From: Monomorium pharaonis
Lineage: Eukaryota > Arthropoda > Insecta > Hymenoptera > Formicidae
DNA: 64,000 nucleotides
Direction: 5' to 3'
Assembly: GCF_013373865.1 (NCBI RefSeq)
Contig: NC_050468.1
Location: forward strand, 2,973,914-3,037,913
Under the pieces are notes generated by a model, which searched no databases, was not told where the DNA came from, and saw nothing but the letters and a program-made list of their open reading frames with translations. Shown here piece by piece: positions 36,101 to 46,109 of the stretch (positions are counted from its first letter, which is position 1; every line of letters starts with the position of its first letter). Made by a program: the position numbers and the translations under genes.

Positions 36101-39100
36101 ATGAGAGATGTAGCAACTTCGATAGCAGGTAGAAAACAATTAAAACATCAAAGCAGATTGTATGATCTTCCTCGAAAGCCTGATGAAGTTGATATTAATG
36201 ATTATAATACCGCTCTTCTTACTGCATGGGAAGGAAATATGGATATACAATATATTGGTGAAAAGTCTACAGTTCTTACATGGTATGTGACTAAATATGT
36301 GAACAAACCAGGGAAAAGTGAGTTGTCGGACTTTGATCTTGAGAGTTTTAAGAATAATAAAAGCAAATCATTGGCAAGTGTTCTTTGGAATTTTGGTTTA
36401 CGATCCTTAACTAATAGAGAATGTGGAGCTCTTGAAGCTGCTGATACATTGTTAAGTATTCCTTTATATGGGACTGATCGCAATACAACTATTAAATGGT
36501 TAAATGTTAATCGTATACGACAGAGGAAATTAAAAAGTCATAAAGAAATTGAAACTCTTGATGGTGAATCTACAGATATATTTTGTCCATCTGTAATAGA
36601 TGATTATTATCCAAATAGATTGCAAGAATTTAAGTCTGTGTCTCTTTATGAATTCGTACAATGGTATGATATCACGACGATCGAACCACGAAGTAACAAT
36701 ATTGAATATTATAAAATAAATAATAGTCATTATCTTAAACGGCGACAACGCGCGTGTCTTATTAATCACTATAAGTACAATGTTGAAACACGGCCGGAAG
36801 ATTATTTCTTTTCTTTATTGCTTATGTTTAAACCATGGCGAAATTTAGAAGATCTTAGAGATGGTTGTGATACTTACGCAGAAGCATTTGAAAAAGAAAA
36901 ATTACATCTTATGGAGGCATTACAATACCACGAAAAGGTACAAGAATTGCAAAAAGCATTTGAAAATGCAAAAGAGTTAATTCGACAAGAAGATGAAAAA
37001 TTACAAAAAAAAATGTCTCAGGATGATCCTGATAATCCGATAGGTGTTCAAAATATAGAAGCAGGTGAAGCGATGCAAGATTTTAGAGACCTTGGTGATA
37101 AAATTGATGAAAAAATTGATGTTTTTGATATGATAGCGAAATTAAATTTGGATCAAAAAAGAGTATTCGATAGAGTTATTAATACTGTAAGGTCGGATAA
37201 TTCGATATTACGATTATATGTTAGTGGAGAAGGTGGAACTGGAAAAAGTTTCTTAATTAAAACAATTAAATGCTGGATAAAACAAAATCTTAATAAAGAT
37301 ACTGCTCTAGCGGCACCTACTGGTATAGCAGCGTTTAATATTGATGGTTTGACAGTTCACAGATTGCTCCAATTACCTGTTGAACACGGTCAGACTTCAA
37401 AGTATAAACCATTATCTAATCATGTTTTAAAAGTTTTACGTGCAGAGCTCAAAGATGTTGTTCTTTTTGTGATTGATGAAGTGTCAATGATATCGAATTT
37501 GACTTTAATGTATATACATCTTCGATTGAGTGAAATATTTGATACTAATGATGTTGAAGAGGGTTGGTTCGGTCGAAAACACGTTCTTTTATTTGGCGAT
37601 TTGCTTCAATTACCTCCCGTACGTGAGGATCCTGTTTTTGTGCAATTATCTAATGACAAAATTAAGACATGTGTTGGTTCTTTAATTACCGTTAATTTGT
37701 GGACTACATTATTTCATTATGATGAATTGACGATTAATATGCGTCAGCAAGAGGATGATACTTATCGACAATTGTTGTCGAGAATTCGTATTGGTTCATT
37801 GACAAGGTCTGATTGTGCCAATCTTGAAAATAGAAAAATATCTTTTAAAGGTAATTCTGTGGAATCTAGATTAAAGGAAATATGTGATTTTATGGACAAT
37901 TTGTCATCGGACACTGTTTGTTTATTGCCTACTCGTGATATGTGTGAAGTTCTTAATACAGCTATGTTAAATCGCATTGTTTCAAAAGAGATATTACTAA
38001 TTGCCGAAGATACAATCAACTGTATTTCATATGTTAAAAAGAAAGTATTAAAAGTATTATCGAATAACGATGATGATAATTCTAAAACTGCTGGACTTTC
38101 AAAAGAAATTGTAATTAAAATTGGAGCAAAAGTTATGATAAGGCGTAATATTGATGCTACTTTGGGTCTTGTAAATGGTACAATAGCTAAAGTAGTCTCG
38201 GTGGTACAAGATACGTCTACTGGTTATGTAGAAAAAATTAAACTTCTTTTGCCATCAGGATCAGAATATTTAATTGAAAGAGTGAGCGTCAAATTTGAAG
38301 TGGTGGATAACGCATTTGTTATCAGAAAACAATTTCCATTGTGTGTGAGTTATGGAATAACCATTCACAAATGTCAAGGATTAAGCTTACAAAATGCTGT
38401 TATGGATGTAGGCAACTCTATATTTAATTGCGGTCAAGTTTACGTTGCATTGTCACGAGTAACGTCTCTGAAAGGGTTGCATCTGATTAACTTCGATCCT
38501 TCTTCAGTGACAGCTGACAGAAAAGCTATTGATGAATATAATCGGTTAAGATATAAGTACAAACCAGAAGTAGAAACAATTTCTGTTTCAAAAGAACGTC
38601 ACTGCAAAGTGAAAGATATTCCATGGACATTGTCGAAAGTAATCGCTTTTGTTCAGGAGAATGGTCAAAATCAAACATTACAAATAAATACTTCTTGGAT
38701 TTTACGTGGTTTTCAAAATACAGATAATGTATCATGTTACGCTAATGCGGTGATACAATGTTTATTACATTTAGATGCCATTAGAAAACAATTGTTTAAT
38801 TGTGACAAATCAAATGTTTTACGTATGTTAATGCATCGATATGAATATGGAATGCGTAATTTAAATACACTTGATGTTCGACAACATTTAGGAGAATTAT
38901 TTTCATTCAACGTAAAACGAGATGCACTTGAGTTTTTTACAATTTTGTGTACAAATTATGATGATGTAAGGCAATCAGTAGAGCATCAAATAACTTTTAC
39001 TACTCGATGTAATTCTTGTTACATTACAAAAACGACCAGTTATAATAATTTAGTTATTTCAATATCTATTAACAATTTGAAAAAAAAGAGTTATAATCTT

Positions 39101-39517
39101 AACGACTTATTACATGTTACATTTTCACATTGGTGTCGATCAGATAACGGGTCATGCGAAAATTGTACAGGAAATGATATATTGTTTAAGAATGAACTTA
39201 CATTGACGAACGATATAATTATTATTCACTTAGCATTATTTTCATTACAAGAAGGTAAAGTAGTAAAAGCAATACGTAATTTTAATATATCTTCCATTCC
39301 TACGACTAAAGTATTAATAGCTGGACAATCATATAAAGTAATGAATGCTATATTTCATAGTGGTGTATGTATCGAAGAAGGACATTATACAAGTATATGT
39401 AGAGAAGGAACATCTAATACTTGGATTGAAATTAATGATGCGCGAATTAAAAAAAGCCGTTGGCCCAGAGGTGCTAAAGATCTTTATATACTCTTCTTAC
39501 AAAAAGTAAGAAAATAA
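33161..39517 (+). CDS. Helitron RepHel protein with C-terminal USP protease
   Basis: 2118 residues without a stop. The start (33161) lies inside the repeats of the previous ORF and continues them (LEKQRAQKR), so the ATG is probably not the true initiator. Order of domains: Cys-pair zinc-finger region at about 383-435 (CVSCERLC, ICHYCDKKF) resembling the Helitron-associated DUF6570; Helitron-like N-terminal domain from about 710; HUH Rep with FITLSPSEW (about 812), H895-F-H897 in GIQHFHLLVW, and tyrosines Y1042 and Y1046 in WYVTKYVNK; Pif1 helicase with Walker A SGEGGTGKS (1355-1363), Walker B VIDEVSM (about 1438), FGDLLQLPPV, NMRQ and YVALSRV; then a USP-type (C19) domain with C1859 in SCYANAVIQC, DALEFF, H2075 in EGHYTSICR and D2093 in EINDAR. 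The USP keeps Cys, His and Asp. In Helitrons Rep nicks and rejoins DNA and the helicase unwinds it; the protease roles are unknown. Confidence 0.92.
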   Translation: MSLQKILEKQRAQKRIRYFINYECERERQKGLSSDHKWLYNKRYYQKKKSESILVEKNYNIAKNINKKYAKFRSTNFIKIHGSFNTFVKNILQKQKITDCSKDYIEKLLKAEQIVRSCFNIRNNYIRNMSKTLNLLKNKSETCLTVAAECSIVDDKLSALCGISRHTASSENYFTDSMYHNITSSEANISESLILNMRGQIVNALPLIKARAKKSWLCSILCKIKDLFLIDRYQKFLQAVNKCNLKNVPELMQKIYECTVTIFDKKLGDAKKGHAHSCYTDLNLCKAMFIPMQLLSPHFPKVRNVRRLIYQLRSFYKKMLELDEALTSGELDKLNQIITSVQEKADMYKYHQTDVILSDDDIISKYHNAFVALKKRSLDTPRYSCVSCERLCYKRNVSEVSKLQTRKNNPIWKDLLAHIEQQNINPQYICHYCDKKFRSGLLPAYCILNNLFSNDVPEVISSLNEFEKMLIQRAKAFQTVVKMGTVFNKKIPERQKIQKVKGTTFHLPLPLQETFDKLCSKTDPINLNHELCILLRNIPTKSKIIWEDLVDLKKIYEALKWLKINNFLYSGIVLPNTHNELDLGNLNNAEFYIQETENDAEILFNDECKPLNLNLQMQEITDHVEVTLHQREAMLTQKDESDSYYEQYTIYPLYEKKENKTANALYQMLKIQDSSLDNREKNLDLMCFPDLYPFGSNGQCDKKRPVKLQEHEFIKCRLTSRHPRFRLNQQYLFYLLNKANIRQLSRGIYHKMNITDPRSRYTAAEYLDAMSKDALESNLNTIFSSLRNTEQYWRQPRNDLDCMTRHYGPATWFITLSPSEWLWDDLGDYIREVNGWQDSSLSTSELVAKDPVSTSRFLDNKFRAMIDFICSKDCPIGEVTHYFWRREYQGRGIQHFHLLVWIKDAPIFGESSVEEVSKFILKYITCKKPDKNISPLLYRRVTTHQRHKHNDYCLRNKKVGRKVIRCCRFGFPRPVTETLRMRDVATSIAGRKQLKHQSRLYDLPRKPDEVDINDYNTALLTAWEGNMDIQYIGEKSTVLTWYVTKYVNKPGKSELSDFDLESFKNNKSKSLASVLWNFGLRSLTNRECGALEAADTLLSIPLYGTDRNTTIKWLNVNRIRQRKLKSHKEIETLDGESTDIFCPSVIDDYYPNRLQEFKSVSLYEFVQWYDITTIEPRSNNIEYYKINNSHYLKRRQRACLINHYKYNVETRPEDYFFSLLLMFKPWRNLEDLRDGCDTYAEAFEKEKLHLMEALQYHEKVQELQKAFENAKELIRQEDEKLQKKMSQDDPDNPIGVQNIEAGEAMQDFRDLGDKIDEKIDVFDMIAKLNLDQKRVFDRVINTVRSDNSILRLYVSGEGGTGKSFLIKTIKCWIKQNLNKDTALAAPTGIAAFNIDGLTVHRLLQLPVEHGQTSKYKPLSNHVLKVLRAELKDVVLFVIDEVSMISNLTLMYIHLRLSEIFDTNDVEEGWFGRKHVLLFGDLLQLPPVREDPVFVQLSNDKIKTCVGSLITVNLWTTLFHYDELTINMRQQEDDTYRQLLSRIRIGSLTRSDCANLENRKISFKGNSVESRLKEICDFMDNLSSDTVCLLPTRDMCEVLNTAMLNRIVSKEILLIAEDTINCISYVKKKVLKVLSNNDDDNSKTAGLSKEIVIKIGAKVMIRRNIDATLGLVNGTIAKVVSVVQDTSTGYVEKIKLLLPSGSEYLIERVSVKFEVVDNAFVIRKQFPLCVSYGITIHKCQGLSLQNAVMDVGNSIFNCGQVYVALSRVTSLKGLHLINFDPSSVTADRKAIDEYNRLRYKYKPEVETISVSKERHCKVKDIPWTLSKVIAFVQENGQNQTLQINTSWILRGFQNTDNVSCYANAVIQCLLHLDAIRKQLFNCDKSNVLRMLMHRYEYGMRNLNTLDVRQHLGELFSFNVKRDALEFFTILCTNYDDVRQSVEHQITFTTRCNSCYITKTTSYNNLVISISINNLKKKSYNLNDLLHVTFSHWCRSDNGSCENCTGNDILFKNELTLTNDIIIIHLALFSLQEGKVVKAIRNFNISSIPTTKVLIAGQSYKVMNAIFHSGVCIEEGHYTSICREGTSNTWIEINDARIKKSRWPRGAKDLYILFLQKVRK

Positions 39518-39865
39518 ACATGTTAAACGTATTGCATATATGAACATTTTTTATTGATATGATTATAACATTTATTTATTAAGTTAAATAATAGCAGATA
39601 ATGATGAAAGTAAGCACTTTTTTACTAAATATATGTGCTCATAAGTAAATTCATGTATATATAAAAATTATTTTAACAAAATGTGTTATAACAAAATTAC
39701 TAATTTAAATTATCTAACAATTAAAAAAAAACAAGTTATCTCTTCAACAAAAGTAATGATATAAAGAAAATGCAATAACTAAAAATAAATTTGCATATAA
39801 ATATCATTTACTCATTTATCATTATACTTTGGCTGGCATTTATAGTTCGAGCTTCCATTCTATTA
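39518..39865. other. 3' flank of the Helitron gene
   Basis: A+T-rich sequence. From about 39750 it resembles the inner arm of the foldback family at 40.1 and 51.5 kb (AAAGTAATGATATAAAG, CTTTGGCTGGCATTTATAG). A convincing Helitron terminator (hairpin then CTRR) was not found. Confidence 0.45.
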
Positions 39866-40000
39866 AGCCCGTATCAAATTAAAAATTGAAATTGAGATTG
39901 AATTGAAATGTAATCAGATAAAATAAAACCAATATAATTTTGTTTTAATTTGTCAAATTTTAATTCAATCTTAATTTCGACTTTTTATTTAATATGGGCT
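39866..40000. repeat. Palindromic MITE, AGCCCGTATCAAATT ends, TTA TSD
   Basis: A 135-bp inverted repeat (AGCCCGTATCAAATTAAAAA to TATTTAATATGGGCT) flanked by TTA on both sides. The same palindrome, diverged, is embedded in each arm of the foldback at 40087-41903. Confidence 0.7.
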
Positions 40001-40086
40001 TTAAAATCGTCTTAAGAATATCTATATATTGTAAAAAGAAATGAGATACCTGTCACTACAAAATGAGTGAAATCTCCACAAAAATT

Positions 40087-40725
40087 ACCTTTTTAAAAAA
40101 AGGTAAAAAAAGCGCCAAGTATACGCGCGCAAAAAACCCCTCAAAAATGTATTTTTATACAAAACAATTTAGATTTGATATTATAAAATAAGAGTATGAA
40201 ATTTTTTTCTACAAAAGTAATGATATGAAGATAATGCGCCAACTATAAAAATGGATGTTTACGAACTAAAACATCTACTGTTTTATTATTATTCTTTGGC
40301 TGACATTTATAATTTGATTTTTCATTAGTACGTATCAGACTAGAGATTGATATTGGGATTGAATTAAAATATAACCAATCAGGAACAAAATCAATATTCT
40401 TTACCTTTGTTTTGATTGGTTAAATTTCAATCCAATCTTAATCTCAATCTTTAGTTTGATACTTAAATATGAGATCAAACTATAAATATTAGCCTTTTAT
40501 ATTAAATTATTGGCTGCTGTGCGCCTGTAAAAAACATTTGTCAGGAAGCATATCAGCAAGAAATAAAGGAGATAATATTGAGCTGCCAAATAAGTATTTT
40601 AATACAAATAATCACAAATATTACAAATATTTTAATACAAATAATATTTTATTACAAAAACTTGGCGCCGCTAAACCGAATAATTTGCCAGCTCTCTTTC
40701 CTTTTCTCTTGCATTTGTGTGTGTG

Positions 40726-40801
<76 letters not shown>

Positions 40802-41903
40802 TGTGTGTGTGTGTTTAGTATATATAACTTATGGCGTTTTCGACCCGTGCTGGGTTAACCCGTTTCGGTTTCTTTTCCTCTAGAACTGGCCAATCACAGT
40901 TATTCCCTTCTTCAGAAGAATGGCTGTGATTGGTCTTATGACGTCATTAATCGCTCCCGGAGCGATTAATCCAGCTCGGTTGAAAACGATATTAGTTTAT
41001 ACGGAATCTCAATCTCTTAGGTGTGTGCGTATGTTCGAATATGTGTTACTGTCTTTCTTTCTCTCTCCGTCTCATGCGTGCGAGTATGTTATACATATAT
41101 AATGTTAATACGATTTCGATTGTAAGACAAATTGCAATTTTAATAATTCTCTCTCCCTCTCATGCGTGCGAGTATAATAATGTTATACGTATATAATGTT
41201 ATTACGATTTTGGTTGTAAGACAAATTATAATTTTAATTAATTATTATTATTATTATTTTAGTATGTAAGTTAGATTGTAAGAAAGCGATTTTGTATTAA
41301 AACAATTTATTCGGTTTAGCGGCGCCAAGTTTTTGTAATAAAATATTATTTGTATTAAAATATTTGTAATATTTGTGATTATTTGTATTAAAATACTTAT
41401 TTGGCAGCTCAATATTATCTCCTTTATTTCTTGCTGATATGCTTCCTGACAAATGTTTTTTACAGGCGCACAGCAGCCAATAATTTAATATAAAAGGCTA
41501 ATATTTATAGTTTGATCTCATATTTAAGTATCAAACTAAAGATTGAGATTAAGATTGGATTGAAATTTAACCAATCAAAACAAAGGTAAAGAATATTGAT
41601 TTTGTTCCTGATTGGTTATATTTTAATTCAATCCCAATATCAATCTCTAGTCTGATACGTACTAATGAAAAATCAAATTATAAATGTCAGCCAAAGAATA
41701 ATAATAAAACAGTAGATGTTTTAGTTCGTAAACATCCATTTTTATAGTTGGCGCATTATCTTCATATCATTACTTTTGTAGAAAAAAATTTCATACTCTT
41801 ATTTTATAATATCAAATCTAAATTGTTTTGTATAAAAATACATTTTTGAGGGGTTTTTTGCGCGCGTATACTTGGCGCTTTTTTTACCTTTTTTTAAAAA
41901 GGT
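40087..41903. mobile_element. Foldback element F1 with (TG)n centre, ATT TSD
   Basis: Arms of about 600 bp. The termini themselves are palindromic (ACCTTTTTAAAAAAAGGT), followed by AAAAAAGCGCCAAGTATACG. ATT flanks both ends. Each arm holds a diverged TTA-type palindrome, one monomer of the Helitron minisatellite (GGCTGCTGTGCGCCTGTAAA) and, next to the centre, AACTTGGCGCCGCTAAACCG. The centre is a (TG)n(TGCG)n microsatellite (about 40717-40813) and about 500 bp of unique sequence. No ORF beyond low-complexity runs. Confidence 0.85.
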
Positions 41904-42239
41904 ATTAATATACAAAAAAACCGTACGGTTAACTGAAGAGAATTTTATGTAGATTAAGGACGTCTAAACGAAATTTCGATGCGATTTTAATGAGAAATCT
42001 TAATAACCAGTTGAAAAAACTTAACTCTTGAAAACCTTACCTTAATTTAACTTAACTTCTTATTTACATGAATTTTATTATAATATTTTAGAAAAATATT
42101 CTAAAAGATGCGTACTTTCCAATTATATAAAAAAGAAACAAACTATTTTTGGAAAGTTTTACTCTGCTATTTTTTCTTGAATATAATTTATTTTTACTTC
42201 TTGTAAAATTTATATTTCCCTGTTTGCATAATTTCTAAG
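41904..42239. other. Intron-like sequence before GPCR exon
   Basis: A+T-rich sequence ending in a TTTCTAAG acceptor. It is probably intron of the GPCR gene whose last exons follow. Confidence 0.5.
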
Positions 42240-43079
42240 GAAGTTTCGTAATCGGATGGATGCCCGGAGTAATAATGTACATACTGGTTTGTAATGATTG
42301 CGTATTACAATTAAATGGGGTGTCAGAGCGCGTCGTATTCTTCATCTACGCTATAATTAACGGTCTTATTATCCTGAAAACTTTGGTAAATCCCATTATT
42401 TACGCCGCGCGAATGCATGAAATTAAGGTAAGTCATTTATTACACAGTATTTGTGAAATTAGTATAATATCGTTAATTACAATTGTTTAGTTTTCGTCAT
42501 TAAGATATTTTGATAACAAAAAATTTTGCCAAATCAAATTTTGTATGAAATTAAATATAAAATAACATTTTTATGTTATGTACGTGTTTGTCGCAAAATT
42601 GCAATGTAACAATAAAATTAAAAATTATCTTACATATTAATGATTTTGCAGTATAATCATTTTAAAAGTGTATCAAAAGCATCAAATCTTTTTTCAAAAT
42701 TCAAAATATTGGTTCCTGAAATATTGTAAATAAGAACTGCAATTAATTAGAATTAGAATAATTAGATGACGTCATATCTCTTACAGAAACCTTGCATTTC
42801 AAGATTTTTAAGTACGAATACAAATTCGACATTAAAGGAAACGCTTTTTTTCAGCTCGCCATGAAACGAATGCACGATGCCTTCTGCGGATGGTCAAAGT
42901 TCACTAATTTTACTACCGATCGAGGAATTAGTAGAATATACAGCAGCGAGGAGAGCAGACATTCGCAATCGAAAACTAGTCGAGTATTTCACAATATGAG
43001 CGTTCGGAAAACACGAAATGGAAACACGTACACGTGTGCCGATTATAATATGCACGAATACGGTAACACGCCCGTGTAA
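42240..43079 (+). CDS. Rhodopsin-class GPCR, last two exons (partial)
   Basis: Exon 42240-42427 (acceptor TTCTAAG, donor AAG|GTAAGT) encodes the end of TM6 and all of TM7: SFVIGWMPGVIMYIL, an extracellular loop with two Cys (VCNDCVLQLNG), then FFIYAIINGLIILKTLVNPI and IYAARMHEIK. NPIIY is the NPxxY motif of class A receptors. Exon 42855-43079 (acceptor TTTTTTTCAG) joins in phase 0 and encodes helix 8 and a Ser/Thr-rich cytoplasmic tail of 74 residues (LAMKRMHDAFCGW...), ending TAA 43077-43079. The receptor would sit in the plasma membrane and signal through G proteins. TM1-TM5 are not visible in the window, so upstream exons are beyond a long intron or absent. The ligand class is not recognised. 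Codon use is more G+C-rich than its surroundings, consistent with a host gene. Confidence 0.85.
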
Positions 43080-43651
43080 AACGCGCGATGTGCAAGTCGT
43101 TAATGCGAAAATATTTTTCTACGTACTTCGTCGTCGAAGAATCATTTAAATACAAGCTAAACAATCGATAATAGTAGCCTGCAACAATATTGTAATAGCA
43201 CATTGGAAAAGTCGTATTATTTGTATTTTTTTTTACTATTTCCTCTTCCCCCCCCTCTCTCTTTCTTTCTCTCTCTTTCTTCCTCTATTTTAATGCGATT
43301 GTAATGTAGTTGCTCTCCAAGTCTGTATGTTATTGTAGCCACATTTTTCATATTTATGTAAACGTCTACATATTTCACGAAATTACTTCATTAAAATTTT
43401 GTAGACGACTTGGAAGTAACACTTCTTGTGAATCTTGTCGGTATGTTAGTCGTATACGTTCAAAGTCAAATAAATTTTTATATGCATGTCGATACTATTT
43501 TAATCAAATATATTATAAATGTTTTATGATATGATAGCAGATAATTTAATCTCGTGGTATTTTTTTCTTAATACGCTGTTATATCCACATTTCATTCAAG
43601 TTCAAAATTTATTGAAAAGAAACATCTTTAAATAGAAAAATATAAAGAAAT
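43080..43651. other. Probable 3' UTR and flank of the GPCR gene
   Basis: Follows the GPCR stop codon. Contains a pyrimidine-rich run at about 43238-43290 and AATAAA-like hexamers (for example at 43468). No further gene is seen. Confidence 0.5.
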
Positions 43652-45013
43652 ACGTCAGTGAACCTAGCACCCCACCACTAAAAAAAAGTTCAGAAATACC
43701 ACATAATTTTCTGCTAATTATCTGCTAATTTTCTACTCTAGTCCCGAATTTTCTGCTCCTACCTATTCGCAGGAGCGAAACCGTAAAGAAATATCAAAAA
43801 TATTGAACGGTTATCAAAGTACCGGTACTCAGAACCATCGTATAGCAATGATAAGAGAAAATGGTTAAAAATAAGAAGCTAACAATGCCACGACAACTTA
43901 TAGAGAGAGAGTACTTCCTCAATCAAATATTCGTAAAATACACAATTTTAAAAGGTTTAACTTGCACCTTTAAAAGTCTTAAAATTTACAAAAATACAAC
44001 AGTAAAGTACCCTTAAAAAATTAACTGCTGCATCAAATATGATATCAAAATAATCATCTATTTATCTGCTCTTAAGATATCCAGGTCTTGAATTTTTTGC
44101 TCAATGTTTAACTAGCGCAACTCAATTGTTAATGCGCGCATGCAAAAGTAAACTACGTTAAAAAAAATAAACTGCCACATCGAGTAGGATATCAAAATGA
44201 TCGTCTATCTATCTACTCATAAGATATTCAGGTCCCAAATATTTTACTCAAGATTTAACTGGTGTAACTCAATTGTTAATGCGCGCACGCAAAAATAAAC
44301 TACCTTAAGAAAATAAACTGCTGCATCGAGTATGGTATTAAAATTATCATCTATTTATCTGTTCTCCAAATATCTAGGTCCCGAATTATTTGCTCAACAT
44401 TTAACTTTTGCAACTCAATTGTTAATGCGCGCATTAAAAAGTAAACTACCTAAAATAATAAATGTTGAGCAAAAAATTCGGGACCTGGATATTTTATGCT
44501 AATAAATAGACGATTATTTTGATACCATAGTCAACGCAGCAGTTAATTTTTTAAAGGTATTTTATTGTTATATTTTTGTAAATTTTAAGGCTTTGTGCAA
44601 GTTAAACACTTTAAAATTGTGTATTTTACGAGTATTTGATTGAGAAAGTACTTTATAAGTTGTCATGGCATTATTAGCCTCTTATTTTTAACCATTTTCT
44701 CTTATACCATTGCTGTGCGATGGTTCTGAATATCGCGGTATTTTAATAACCATTCAATATTTTTGATATCTCTTTACGGTTTCTTAAAGCAGAAAATGAG
44801 AAGAAAATTCTGATATGTTTTTTTGTTTATGCTTTTTTTATTAGTGCGGGGTGCTACTGTCACGTGAACTTAACACTTTTGGTCTTAATTTCCTGTGAAC
44901 GGTAGGAACAAAAAAATTTGGGACTAGGGCAAAAAATTAGCAGATAATTAGCAGAAAATTATGCGGTATTTCCGAACTTTTTTTAGTAGTGGAGATGCTA
45001 GGTTCACTGACGT
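43652..45013. mobile_element. Foldback element, ACGTCAGTGAACCTAGCA ends, GAAAT TSD
   Basis: A 1.36-kb element with inverted arms of about 360 bp. The left end ACGTCAGTGAACCTAGCA has an exact inverse at the right, and GAAAT flanks both sides. The interior holds three tandem units of about 148 bp (44010-44455; for example TTGTTAATGCGCGCA repeats), related to 29.28-29.48 kb. No transposase. It lies between the GPCR tail and the galactosyltransferase exons. Confidence 0.82.
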
Positions 45014-45359
45014 GAAATAATATATTGTCCGCAAAATTGTCCATAACTTATTTTTATCAGTTTTCAAAAGTATCTTAGGTTTATATTCTTATATTTTTTA
45101 AAACATTAATTTATTTATACATATATAATATATATATATATATATGTATGAGTATAAAAAAATAAAGCTTATAAGATTTAGACTAATAATCAGAAAATTA
45201 ATTTTCTTAAAATGAAAATTGCTCGAAATAACTTAAAAAACAGAGTGAATTTTACTTAGGGTTACCCGTAATGTTTATGTAAATCTCGATTTTCTCTTTA
45301 TGTTTATAAGAAATATATTATTTATATAAAATATGTATTTATTATTGTCTGTAACTTAC
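45014..45359. other. Intron-like spacer with (TA)n
   Basis: A+T-rich sequence with a (TA)n run at about 45124-45146, immediately 3' (in gene orientation) of the galactosyltransferase exon donor. No coding exon is recognised. Confidence 0.5.
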
Positions 45360-45911
45360 CTACCATCCACGGCGTCAATAATTTCTGCTTCTATACCGAG
45401 TTCCTTGAAGAGCCTCTGCATCCTTCTGCGTCTCTCCGGTCTCCTTAACAGATTTATCATGTAGATGCGATCCAGACCGAGAGTGTCTTGCTCCGGATAC
45501 ACCACAAATTCTTTCAAGTCATCTGACAACGGCAAATAGTCGCTAGATGCTATAGAAAAACCAATCGCATATTGAGCAACGTCGTCAACACATCAAAATT
45601 GTATATACATAATCGGATATTATGGTACCACACAACCGCAAATTACAAATGAAAAAATGATATATACATACGACAAGAAATAAGATCAGTTTTCAATTAT
45701 TTATATTTTATTGTTCATCATTAAAAATTACTTATTCATCTATTTATTTATTTATTTATTTATTCTGCTGTTCTCACAGAAGTAAACTTACCCAATATTT
45801 CCACCTTGGTATTAGTCAATCGTTGCATATCTTCCGCGATAGTTTCATCATTCTCCAAAGGAACCATAAGAAAACCATAGACTTCGTCATTACAAACGAA
45901 AAATGGCACAT
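45360..45911 (-). CDS. COLGALT1: Procollagen galactosyltransferase (GT25), two internal exons
   Basis: Two consecutive minus-strand exons. Exon 45911-45792 (after TATTATAG; donor G|GTAAGT) encodes VPFFVCNDEVYGFLMVPLEN followed by DETIAEDMQRLTNTKVEIL, matching the end of the N-terminal domain. Exon 45549-45360 (after CTATAG; donor AG|GTAAGT) encodes ASSDYLPLSDDLKEF, then DRIYMINLLRRPERRRRMQR and FKELGIEAEIIDAVDG, the start of the family-25 domain. Phases agree across the 242-bp intron. The enzyme adds galactose to hydroxylysine of collagen in the ER. Exons for the rest of the N-terminal domain (higher coordinates) and most of the GT25 domain (lower coordinates) were not found, so either introns are very long and filled with transposons or this is a fragment. 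Orthology is strong by motif; the symbol is that of the animal family. Confidence 0.85.
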
Positions 45912-46109
45912 CTATAATACAAAACCAATATTTTGCATTTTAACCCTTTGAGATTCGAATTTTTATAAACGCCTTTATGAAATACAAACACAGGTTTTGG
46001 GGATCGCTGATTACGAATCTGACATCAGAATTTTTTAATTTAAAATGGTGAATCCAAAATGAATCATAATATTTCCAATTTTATTATCTTTATTAAAATT
46101 TGATGTATA

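Larger units (their letters stand above)
30190..39517 (+). mobile_element. Helitron-type element encoding Ulp1, RepHel and USP
   Basis: Rolling-circle type transposon judged by its coding content: HUH Rep plus Pif1-class helicase, the defining pair of Helitrons. Limits are uncertain. I could not identify a 5' TC or a 3' hairpin followed by CTRR, so the start is placed at the minisatellite and the end at the stop codon. The coding region has a single frame break, which makes it unusually well preserved for this window. Inverted fragments at 28-29.3 kb derive from it or from a sister copy. Confidence 0.75.

Noticed and set aside
33161..39517. Large-virus or Polinton origin for the giant ORF
   Set aside because: HUH Rep plus Pif1 helicase is the Helitron pair; no polymerase B, capsid or packaging ATPase is present.
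40538..40883. Ala/Cys/Val/Arg repeat ORFs over the TG/TGCG tract
   Set aside because: Simple translation of a microsatellite.
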